Assembly: GCA_964645585.1 (NCBI GenBank)
Contig: CAZYAN010000075.1
Coordinates: forward strand, 1-12,626
Length of the DNA stretch: 12,626 nt
Direction: 5' to 3'
Origin: DATGSL01 sp964645585
GTDB lineage: Bacteria; Verrucomicrobiota; Verrucomicrobiia; Opitutales; T3Sed10-336
The translations under genes and the position numbers were made by a program. Below the pieces are notes generated by a model. It saw only the letters and a program-made list of their open reading frames with translations, made no database searches and was not told the origin of the DNA. The number at the start of each line of letters is the position of its first letter. Positions within the stretch are counted from its first letter, which is position 1. Of the stretch, positions 7,215 to 12,626 are shown piece by piece.

Positions 7215-7276
7215 AATGCTTTAATCAGAAGGTGCGTAACTCTGCGAATTTTCCGATAAACGTGACTCCTAAGAGA

Positions 7277-7975
7277 ATGAGAAGCATTTTCGTCATTACG
7301 GGGACTCGCAAGGGGATTGGGCGGGAGCTGGCGGAGTATTATTTGGCACGGGGGCATCGGGTGGCGGGATGTTCGCGGGGGGAGAGTTCGATCGACCACG
7401 ACTGTTACCGGCACTTTTCTCTCGATGTCGCCGACGAGTCGGCGGTGATGGCGATGGTGAAGGCGGTTGTTCGGGAATGGGGTGCTGTCGATGCGCTCAT
7501 CAATAACGCCGGAATCGCGTCGATGAACCATTTTGCACTGACCCCGCTTGCAACCGCGCAATCCATTTTTTCAACGAACTTCTTGGGAAGTTTTCTTTTT
7601 TGCCGGGAAGTCGCAAAGGTTATGATACGCGCCAAAGGAGGGCGTATTGTAAATTTCACGACAATAGCCACCCCATTGCGCCTCGAAGGGGAAGCGATGT
7701 ACGCGGCCAGCAAGGCGGCGGTCGAAAACATGACACGGATCCTTGCCCGCGAGCTGGGCGACACTGGAATTACTGTCAATGCAATCGGTCCGACCCCCGT
7801 TCCGACCGATCTGATCAAGAACGTGCCCAAGGAGAAGATGAAGGCTCTTCTTCAGCGCCAGGCGATTCGGCGTTTTGGAACGTTTGACGACGTCGCCAAC
7901 GTGATCGACTTTTTCCTCGACGAGCGCAGTTCATTCGTCACTGGGCAAGTGGTCTATCTTGGAGGAGTCGGTTAG
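7277..7975 (+). CDS. Short-chain dehydrogenase/reductase, SDR1
   Basis: A 232-residue NAD(P)-dependent oxidoreductase of the FabG-like classical SDR type. It shows the cofactor motif TGTRKGIG (8-15), INNAG, the structural N101, and the active-site Y142-AAS-K146. The position normally held by the catalytic serine (13 residues before the tyrosine) is T129, in NFTTIAT. Threonine can sometimes replace serine, but activity may be altered. The chosen ATG at 7277 gives the usual short lead-in to the first beta strand; a GTG at 7232 would add 15 residues. In context with ACP1 and the ligase, it probably reduces or oxidises an ACP-bound acyl group, though a sugar substrate is possible. Confidence 0.85.
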   Translation: MRSIFVITGTRKGIGRELAEYYLARGHRVAGCSRGESSIDHDCYRHFSLDVADESAVMAMVKAVVREWGAVDALINNAGIASMNHFALTPLATAQSIFSTNFLGSFLFCREVAKVMIRAKGGRIVNFTTIATPLRLEGEAMYAASKAAVENMTRILARELGDTGITVNAIGPTPVPTDLIKNVPKEKMKALLQRQAIRRFGTFDDVANVIDFFLDERSSFVTGQVVYLGGVG

Positions 7976-8022
7976 CGACATGCGAGGCGCGAAAGCGCAG
8001 TCTGTCTGAGTGTGACTGAGTT

Positions 8023-9354
8023 GTGGACCTGTTCGAGCAGATCAGTGCCTTGGGCGACCGTCCGTTTTTAATCGGGGAAGGAGGGACCTTCCGCTATGCC
8101 GATTTAGCCGACGAGGTCGAGCGGATCCGTTCGCGTATCCGTGTCGCGATCGAGTCTCGGGGGGCGCTCGTGGCGTTGACGGGAACCTACCATTTTTCCG
8201 CGGCGGCCTGGCTCATTGCGCTCGCTGGCGAGAAGGCAATCGTCGCTCCGTTGACCGGGGTCGGTGAACAGGAATTGAAGGGAAGGCTGGACGTCCTGCA
8301 ACCGGATTGGGAAGTCGTGTGCGGTTCTGAGGAGGGAAAGTTAAGAAGTCTGCCCAAAACCGCTGGATCGGATGACCGGTCCTTGCTCGACCGATTGCGG
8401 AACGCCGGCCGGTCCGGGCTGATCCTTTTCAGCAGCGGTACGACCGGTTTGCCGAAAGCGATGCTCCATAATTTGGATACGTTGATCGAGTCGTATCCCG
8501 TGCGTGATGCCAAGGGATTTCGCGTCGTGGCCTTTATGGGTATCGACCATATTGGAGGCGTTGACATCCTGCTTCGGGCAATTGCCTCCGGTTCGTCGCT
8601 CGTCATTCCCGGGGACCGTTCGCCAGAAGCCATTTGCAGGCTGGTGGAAGAACACCGGGCGGATGTTTTGCCGGCGACCCCAAGTTTTTTGAATCTTCTG
8701 TTGCTCTCGGGCGCTTGGCGGGAGCATGACCTGAGCAGCTTGCGAATCATTGGCTTCGGCGCGGAACGGATGCCGGAGACCGTATTGCGACGGCTCCGGG
8801 AAGTGTTTCCACAAGTCACCTTGCAGCAAAAATTCGGCACGAGTGAGACCAACGCGGTCCGAACCGTAAACCGGCCGGATAATCCGTCGTGGATCCGGAT
8901 CGAGGACCCCGCCGTTCAGTGGAAGATTGTGGACGGCGAACTCTGGCTGCACACACCGTCGCGGATTCTTGGATACTTGAACGCGGGAAATGACCGGCTC
9001 GAAGCGGATGGCTGGTACCGGACCGGTGATCTGGTGGAGGAGCGCGACGGCTATTTCCGCGTGATCGGCCGCCGCGAATCGATGATCAACGTTGGCGGCG
9101 AAAAAGTTTTGCCCGGCGAAGTCGAGACGGTCATTCGCCAGATTCTCGAAGTCGCCGACTGTCGGGTGTTCGGGGAGCCGAACGCGATTCTTGGGCAGGC
9201 AGTGGCGGCGGAAGTTGTCTGGCAAGGGGAGACGTCTGACGATGCCATCCGCAGGATTCGCCGTCATTGCCGGACGCATCTGGCGCCGCACAAAGTGCCG
9301 GTGAAGGTTCGGCTTGTTGAACAGATTGCGCTGAGCGATCGTTATAAGCGGTAA
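8023..9354 (+). CDS. AMP-forming acyl ligase (ANL superfamily)
   Basis: This 443-residue enzyme would activate a carboxylic acid with ATP as the acyl-adenylate and pass it to a thiol, probably the phosphopantetheine of ACP1. The P-loop-like A3 motif is FSSGTTGLPK (136-145). A5 is FGTSE (271-275), A7 is WYRTGDL (D336), and the hinge region is GRRESMINVGGEKVLPGEVE. The protein ends at SDRYKR, so K442 stands where the catalytic A10 lysine belongs, with no tail after it. It is shorter than typical acyl-CoA synthetases (500-550), mainly at the N-terminus, as is common for ligases dedicated to carrier proteins. The start is GTG. It follows SDR1 by 47 bp and is separated from KASIII by a degraded cassette. 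The acid substrate is unknown. Confidence 0.87.
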   Translation: MDLFEQISALGDRPFLIGEGGTFRYADLADEVERIRSRIRVAIESRGALVALTGTYHFSAAAWLIALAGEKAIVAPLTGVGEQELKGRLDVLQPDWEVVCGSEEGKLRSLPKTAGSDDRSLLDRLRNAGRSGLILFSSGTTGLPKAMLHNLDTLIESYPVRDAKGFRVVAFMGIDHIGGVDILLRAIASGSSLVIPGDRSPEAICRLVEEHRADVLPATPSFLNLLLLSGAWREHDLSSLRIIGFGAERMPETVLRRLREVFPQVTLQQKFGTSETNAVRTVNRPDNPSWIRIEDPAVQWKIVDGELWLHTPSRILGYLNAGNDRLEADGWYRTGDLVEERDGYFRVIGRRESMINVGGEKVLPGEVETVIRQILEVADCRVFGEPNAILGQAVAAEVVWQGETSDDAIRRIRRHCRTHLAPHKVPVKVRLVEQIALSDRYKR

Positions 9355-9355
9355 C

Positions 9356-9387
9356 TGGTTGCTGGTTGTTAATTGTTGGTTGTTTAA
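9356..9387. repeat. Simple TTGGTTG-type repeat
   Basis: Directly after the ligase stop the sequence consists of repeated GGTTG/TTGTT units (for example GGTTGCTGGTTGTTAATTGT). It is a degenerate heptad tract that borders the four-helix-bundle remnant and has no coding meaning. Confidence 0.5.
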
Positions 9388-9389
9388 CT

Positions 9390-9402
9390 TTCAACGTTCA
9401 AC
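9390..9402 (-). repeat. Left inverted repeat of the four-helix-bundle cassette
   Basis: TTCAACGTTCAAC is the perfect reverse complement of GTTGAACGTTGAA at 9609-9621. The two bracket the pseudogene. Confidence 0.7.
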
Positions 9403-9613
9403 TTGCAAAGTTTGATCCGGAGGAGCGGCTGTTGGATTACTCGCTCCTGATCATTGAGATTGAGACTGGTTCGGAAACCGAACTTGGTGTCGGCCCCGGA
9501 TGGAGGGAAAGGTTCTCGCGGAGACTGAGGAATCGATTCGGAGCTTCGCGTCGAGCATGCAAACCGCGCGAGCGAATGAAGGCGGAGGAAGAGGAAATGG
9601 GGGGAAACGTTGA
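9402..9613 (+). pseudogene. Internally deleted four-helix-bundle (23S rRNA-IVP) protein gene
   Basis: Two reading frames each carry one end of this small-protein family (TIGR02436 / PF05635). From 9408 one frame reads KFDPEERLLDYSLLIIEIE, which resembles the family's first helix. From about 9512 a different frame reads VLAETEESIRSFASSMQTAR and then ANE, which resembles the last helix, and it stops at TGA 9611-9613 inside the right repeat. The middle of the normally 115-130 residue protein is missing and the frames do not agree, so no intact product is made. The frame from 9366 to 9620 is open for 84 codons, but only its first part is family-like; the rest is out of frame. The family match is from recall, not a search. 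Confidence 0.65.
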
Positions 9614-9621
9614 ACGTTGAA
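9609..9621 (+). repeat. Right inverted repeat of the four-helix-bundle cassette
   Basis: GTTGAACGTTGAA is the perfect inverted match of 9390-9402. It contains the stop codon of the decayed gene's last frame and leads into a small hairpin. Confidence 0.7.
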
Positions 9622-9637
9622 CGCTGAGCGTTTTTTT
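9620..9637 (+). terminator. Weak terminator-like hairpin before KASIII
   Basis: AACGC-TGA-GCGTT forms a 5-bp stem with a 3-nt loop and runs into a stretch of T bases (9631-9637). It looks like a short intrinsic terminator, but it lies only about 8 nt before the KASIII start codon and overlaps the cassette border, so it may be a by-product of the repeat. Confidence 0.35.
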
Positions 9638-9644
9638 GTTTTTC

Positions 9645-10727
9645 ATGCCTAAAGCGCACTTTAGTAAATCGCGTATTCAAGGAATGGTGACGGTGGTCCC
9701 TGCGACGGAGAAGTCGATCGACGACGAAGTCGATTTGTATGGCGGAAGGCCGGAGCAGATGGAGCGTATCAAGAAGACTATCGGGATTCACCGGCGGCGT
9801 GTTGTACAAGGGGATGTCACAGCGGGGGATCTCTGTGAGGCGGCAGCGAGGCGCTTGTTCGACCGGTGTGAAATCGGCGCTGACGACATTGATGCGCTGA
9901 TTTTGGTAACGCAGACGCCGGATTATTTTCAGCCGGCGACCGCCTGTGTGCTGCACGGGCGGCTGGGGATGAAGGAGGATTGCGCGGCGTTTGACGTGAA
10001 TCTCGGCTGTTCCGGTTATGTTTATGCGCTCTGGCTCGCGGGAATGATGATCGAAACCGGGTCGTGCCGCCGCGTGATGGTTTTGGCCGGAGATACCATC
10101 AGCCGGTGTGTGAATCCCCGTGACCGCGCCCTTGCACCGCTCTTTGGAGATGCGGGCAGTGCGACGCTGGTGACGGAGAGCCAGCCCGCGACCGAGAGCG
10201 ATAGCTGGTTCAGCTTGAAAACCGACGGAAAAGGATTCGAGCATTTGATCGTTCCGGCAGGCGCGTTCCGTCAGCCGTCAACAGAAGAGACCCGCCAGGA
10301 GAACCCGGACGCGGAAGGGAATATTCGTTCGCTCGAGCAGTTGCACATGAATGGAGCGGAAGTGTTCAACTTTTCCATCAAGGTGGAGCCCCCGGCGATC
10401 CGGGAGATTTTGGAATTCGCTGGGAAGACAGTGGAGGAAGTCGATTACCTCATCTTTCACCAAGCGAACAAATATATTATTTCCAATATCGCGCGACGGC
10501 TGAAAATTCCGATGGAGAAAACTCCCTGCGCGACTGTCGAGCGGTACGGAAATCAAAGCAGCGCCTCGATTCCGGGAACGATCTGTGACTGCCTGGGAGA
10601 GCGTCTGGAGAATGAGGCGCTTCGTCTGGTGCTGTCCGGGTTTGGCGTGGGTCTGTCGTGGGCTTCGTCCTTGATGACGTTTGACCGCCTCGACTGCTGC
10701 GAGGTTGTTGTGCAGGACGATCAGTAG
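9645..10727 (+). CDS. Ketoacyl-ACP synthase III-like protein (KASIII/FabH family)
   Basis: This 360-residue enzyme of the thiolase fold would condense an acyl starter with malonyl-ACP, or act as an acyl transferase as some relatives do. The catalytic triad is intact: C122 in DVNLGCSGY, H272 in IFHQANK and N303 in YGNQSSASIP. The H-N spacing of 31 is close to the 30 in E. coli FabH. GFGVGLSWAS closes the C-terminus. The ATG at 9645 gives a natural N-terminus; the frame also extends to a TTG at 9636. No ribosome site is evident. It is longer than housekeeping FabH (about 317) by an insertion around residues 190-230, which fits secondary-metabolism or glycan-locus members. A strong terminator follows the gene. 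It is not necessarily the cell's fatty acid initiation enzyme. Confidence 0.9.
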   Translation: MPKAHFSKSRIQGMVTVVPATEKSIDDEVDLYGGRPEQMERIKKTIGIHRRRVVQGDVTAGDLCEAAARRLFDRCEIGADDIDALILVTQTPDYFQPATACVLHGRLGMKEDCAAFDVNLGCSGYVYALWLAGMMIETGSCRRVMVLAGDTISRCVNPRDRALAPLFGDAGSATLVTESQPATESDSWFSLKTDGKGFEHLIVPAGAFRQPSTEETRQENPDAEGNIRSLEQLHMNGAEVFNFSIKVEPPAIREILEFAGKTVEEVDYLIFHQANKYIISNIARRLKIPMEKTPCATVERYGNQSSASIPGTICDCLGERLENEALRLVLSGFGVGLSWASSLMTFDRLDCCEVVVQDDQ

Positions 10728-10753
10728 CTGTTGAAGCTGCCCCTCATTGACCT

Positions 10754-10769
10754 GAAAAGATTCGTTACC
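10754..10769 (+). repeat. Fragment of a type A palindrome
   Basis: GAAAAGATTCGTTACC resembles the 3' half of the type A element (GGAAGATTCGCTACGG) with a few changes. It lies between the KASIII stop and the terminator. The match is short and could be chance. Confidence 0.3.
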
Positions 10770-10770
10770 G

Positions 10771-10806
10771 GCCGGGCAAATTCCAGTGCATTTGCGCGGC
10801 TTTTTT
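10771..10806 (+). terminator. Intrinsic terminator after KASIII
   Basis: The arms GCCGGGCAAAT (10771-10781) and ATTTGCGCGGC (10790-10800) pair over 11 positions with one mismatch around an 8-nt loop. They are followed at once by six T bases. This is the clearest intrinsic terminator in the window. It separates KASIII from the ACP2-SDR2-acyltransferase group, which must have its own promoter or rely on read-through. Confidence 0.75.
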
Positions 10807-10825
10807 GTATGCTGTACGCTTCTTT

Positions 10826-11062
10826 ATGAACATCGACGCTTTTATCGAGCAGTTTGAGGAATCGATCGAAGGACTCGAGAGAGGAACGGTGAAACCGGAG
10901 ACGGTCTTTCGGGAGCTTTCTCAGTGGGATTCGCTTGCGGTCCTCACGACGCTGGCAATGGTCGACGCCGAATATGAGGTTTCGTTGAGCGCGGATGAAC
11001 TGGCGACGCCGCGGACGATTCAGGATCTGTTCGAGCTCGTCCGCGAAAAGAAAGAACAATAA
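10826..11062 (+). CDS. Acyl carrier protein, ACP2
   Basis: This 78-residue acidic protein has the carrier-protein helix pattern, with the phosphopantetheine serine S36 in LSQWDSLAVLTTLAM and the typical last helix TIQDLFELVREKK. It is clearly different from ACP1 in length and motif (WDSLA against LDSLA). The ATG at 10826 is chosen; the open frame begins at a TTG 21 bp earlier within the tail of the terminator region. Its neighbours are KASIII upstream and SDR2 22 bp downstream. It likely holds the substrate for one or both of them. The acyl group is unknown. Confidence 0.85.
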   Translation: MNIDAFIEQFEESIEGLERGTVKPETVFRELSQWDSLAVLTTLAMVDAEYEVSLSADELATPRTIQDLFELVREKKEQ

Positions 11063-11084
11063 CACTCGGGTGTTGAACCGCGCG

Positions 11085-11831
11085 ATGGCAGCCATTTTCA
11101 GTCTAACCGGAAAGCGGATACTCGTGACCGGCGCCTCATCGGGAATCGGCCGCGAGGTGTGTCGGACGGCTGCTTTGGCCGGTGCCGCGGTCGTTGCCTC
11201 TGGGCGGGACAGGAAGCGACTTACGGAAACGGTCGAAGGATTAGCAGGCGAAGGCCATCTGGCAGTCTGTGCTGACCTGACCGACGACGCTGACCGGCAG
11301 CGACTCGTCGAGGAGGCGGGCTTGCTTAACGGGTTTGTCCATGCGGCTGGTATTCTGAAAATCTTGCCGTTCAATTTCGTCACCGAGGAGGCGCTTCAAG
11401 TGGTCCAGCGGATTAATTTTGAGGCGCCAGCTCTGCTGTGCCGTGCTTTGTTGAGAGCAAAGGCTGTCAGTGACGGCGGTTCGATTATTTTTCTGACATC
11501 GGTTGCGGCGACTCATGCGGCGAAAGGCCATGCGATTTACGCTGCCTCGAAGGCGGCACTTGAATCCGCATCGCGCGTGCTGGCCTTGGAGCTGGGGACG
11601 AAGCGGATCCGGGTGAATTGTCTGGCACCGGGAATGGTGCGCACGGCGATGGCAAGCGACGCGGAGAACGCGCTGAGCAGCGATGCGATGCGGGCGCACG
11701 AAAAGGAATACCCGCTCGGTTTCGGTGAACCGTCGGATGTGGCCGGGGTTGCGGCATTTTTGTTGTCGGACGCCTCCCGATGGGTGACCGGGACGACGGT
11801 TGTTTGTGACGGCGGCTTTTCCGCTCGTTGA
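11085..11831 (+). CDS. Short-chain dehydrogenase/reductase (FabG-like), SDR2
   Basis: A 248-residue classical SDR with the cofactor motif TGASSGIG (15-22), a HAAGI strand in place of NNAG, catalytic S139 in LTSVAA, and Y152-AAS-K156. The end, SRWVTGTTVVCDGGFSAR, is typical of FabG-like enzymes. The full catalytic set is present, unlike SDR1. It probably reduces a 3-ketoacyl group held on ACP2 after KASIII condensation, giving a 3-hydroxyacyl group. This is inferred from order: ACP2, SDR2 and the acyltransferase follow each other by 22 and 5 bp. The ATG at 11085 is preferred; in-frame GTG and TTG codons at 11070 and 11073 are alternatives. Confidence 0.87.
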   Translation: MAAIFSLTGKRILVTGASSGIGREVCRTAALAGAAVVASGRDRKRLTETVEGLAGEGHLAVCADLTDDADRQRLVEEAGLLNGFVHAAGILKILPFNFVTEEALQVVQRINFEAPALLCRALLRAKAVSDGGSIIFLTSVAATHAAKGHAIYAASKAALESASRVLALELGTKRIRVNCLAPGMVRTAMASDAENALSSDAMRAHEKEYPLGFGEPSDVAGVAAFLLSDASRWVTGTTVVCDGGFSAR

Positions 11832-11836
11832 GATCG

Positions 11837-12478
11837 ATGAAAAGCCTGATTATCATCGGCGCCGGGGGATTTGGCAGGGAGGTGCTTGAGTGGGCGCGTC
11901 AGACATTCCAGTTTGCCGGCGGGGAATGGGAGTTCGGCGGATTTTTGGATGATAATCTGGAGGCACTCCAGCCGTTTGGCGGGCGCGAGCGCGTGGTGGG
12001 GACCGTTGCGGAATACGTACCAAAGCCGCACGATCGATTCCTTTGCGCGGTTGGAAAGCCGGGGATTAAGGAGGAACTCGCCCGGCCGATCCTCGAGAAG
12101 GGCGGGCGTTTCACGACGCTGGTACATCCCAGCACGATCATCGGGGGAAATGTGCGGATCGGCGAAGGCTGTATTCTTTGTCCGCGGGTTGTGCTGACGA
12201 GTGACATCGTGATCGGCAAATACGTGACGTTGAACATCGGCACAGCGGTGGGACATGACGCGGTGGTCGGTGATTGGACGCAGACAAGCGCTTTTTGCGA
12301 TCTGACCGGTGCGTCACGGGTTGGCAGCCGTGTTTTCCTTGGCAGCGGCGCTCGTGTTCTGCCGAAAGTATCGGTTGGTGACGGGGCGGTTGTTGGCGCC
12401 GGGAGTGTGGTCGTCCGTGATGTGAAACCTGGACAGACCGTGTTTGGCGTCCCCGCGGTGCCGCTGCGGGTCCGGTAG
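11837..12478 (+). CDS. NeuD/PglD-like sugar O/N-acyltransferase
   Basis: This 213-residue enzyme would transfer an acyl group to a sugar, usually an amino group of a nucleotide-linked amino sugar. The N-terminus has the Rossmann-like nucleotide-sugar-binding start LIIIGAGGFGREVLEWA. From about residue 95 (HPSTIIGGNVRIGEG) hexapeptide repeats form a left-handed beta helix. The likely catalytic base is H140 in AVGHDAVVGD, matching the GHD histidine of PglD. The protein ends in VFGVPAVPLR. The ATG at 11837 lies 5 bp after SDR2; a TTG at 11828 overlapping the SDR2 stop would add three residues. Known relatives use acetyl-CoA. The position after ACP2 and SDR2 raises the possibility that this one uses a different, ACP-bound acyl donor. 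Family call is firm, donor unknown. Confidence 0.9.
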   Translation: MKSLIIIGAGGFGREVLEWARQTFQFAGGEWEFGGFLDDNLEALQPFGGRERVVGTVAEYVPKPHDRFLCAVGKPGIKEELARPILEKGGRFTTLVHPSTIIGGNVRIGEGCILCPRVVLTSDIVIGKYVTLNIGTAVGHDAVVGDWTQTSAFCDLTGASRVGSRVFLGSGARVLPKVSVGDGAVVGAGSVVVRDVKPGQTVFGVPAVPLRVR

Positions 12479-12626
12479 TGATGATGCCGTGGTTTCATCG
12501 ACGGTGTCGAATCTTCGGGAAAAATTCGTCCCTCGTAGCGATGAAGCCACGCATTCATCGACCCGTCGAATCTTCGGGGAAGATTCGCTACGGGCTGGTC
12601 GAATCTTCGGGGAAGATTCGCTACGG
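12479..12626 (-). repeat. REP-like palindrome array (right)
   Basis: This array starts directly after the acyltransferase stop. It holds a degenerate type B hairpin (12480-12502), a degenerate type A (12506-12529), a reverse type B (12534-12563) and two type A copies at 12565-12593 and 12598-12626. The last two are identical over 29 bp, 33 bp apart, with 9-bp stems CGAATCTTC / GAAGATTCG around GGG. The reverse-B plus forward-A pair (12534-12593) is the reverse complement of the composite at 58-118. The array runs off the window edge. The first hairpins may also end transcription of the locus. Confidence 0.85.

Larger units (their letters stand above)
6749..7224. mobile_element. Putative GxxExxY gene cassette
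   Basis: A complete GxxExxY gene sits between imperfect 27-bp inverted repeats and inside an otherwise coherent acyl-pathway gene order. The inside is visibly richer in A and T than the neighbouring genes. No transposase or recombinase is encoded, so movement would need help in trans. That it is mobile is inference from the boundaries, composition and position. Confidence 0.45.

Noticed and set aside
9366..9620. An 84-residue protein gene between the ligase and KASIII
   Set aside because: Its first part is translation of simple repeats and the four-helix-bundle remnant, and its second half is out of frame with the recognisable C-terminal part, so it is treated as a pseudogene region.
9384..10244. 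A long antisense frame (286 codons) opposite KASIII
   Set aside because: It mirrors the codon bias of the KASIII gene, has no known motif, and the KASIII triad on the + strand is intact.
9645..10727. Housekeeping fabH
   Set aside because: The gene is longer than usual FabH, lies in a glycan locus without other fatty-acid synthesis genes such as fabD or plsX, and is bounded by terminator-like signals.
10808..10813. TATGCT as a -10 box for the ACP2 operon
   Set aside because: No suitable -35 box lies at 16-18 bp spacing and it overlaps the terminator tail; the evidence is too weak to call a promoter.

Overview
The window reads as a chromosomal stretch of a moderately GC-rich Gram-negative bacterium, most likely a Verrucomicrobiota member of the Opitutae/Puniceicoccales kind. 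This taxonomic guess is inference. It rests on a secreted DUF4838 glycoside-hydrolase-like protein, many dispersed intergenic palindromes, and two kinds of small repeat-flanked gene cassette (GxxExxY and four-helix-bundle/23S rRNA-IVP) that are common in that phylum. All convincing genes are on the + strand.

Layout. Bases 1-200 are an array of REP-like palindromes. Bases 238-2727 encode a secreted DUF4838 protein with a C-terminal carbohydrate-binding-like domain. From 2997 to 12478 runs a cell-surface glycan locus: a large membrane sugar-phosphate transferase (PGT1), a UDP-GlcNAc 2-epimerase, a small PglC-like transferase (PGT2), an acyl carrier protein (ACP1) overlapping it by 4 bp, a GxxExxY cassette, an SDR, an AMP-forming ligase, a degraded four-helix-bundle cassette, a KASIII-type synthase, a clear intrinsic terminator, a second ACP, a second SDR and a NeuD/PglD-like O/N-acyltransferase. 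The window closes (12479-12626) in a second REP-like array whose composite unit is the reverse complement of the one at the left end.

How the genes may work together (inference). PGT1 and PGT2 would load sugar-1-phosphates onto undecaprenyl phosphate, and the epimerase would supply a ManNAc-type sugar. The acyl genes (two ACPs, adenylating ligase, KASIII, two reductases, beta-helix acyltransferase) could make a special short acyl group, for example a hydroxyacyl, and attach it to a sugar of the glycan. No aminotransferase, ordinary glycosyltransferase, flippase or polymerase lies in the window, so the rest of the pathway must be elsewhere.

The two most notable features beyond the genes are the modular A/B palindromes, which share the same ends but have different stems, and the two independent repeat-bounded cassettes inserted between acyl-pathway genes. 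One cassette is intact. The other is an internally deleted remnant recognisable only by reading two frames. No intergenic stretch exceeds 300 bases; the longest (2728-2996 and 9355-9644) are described under their repeats.
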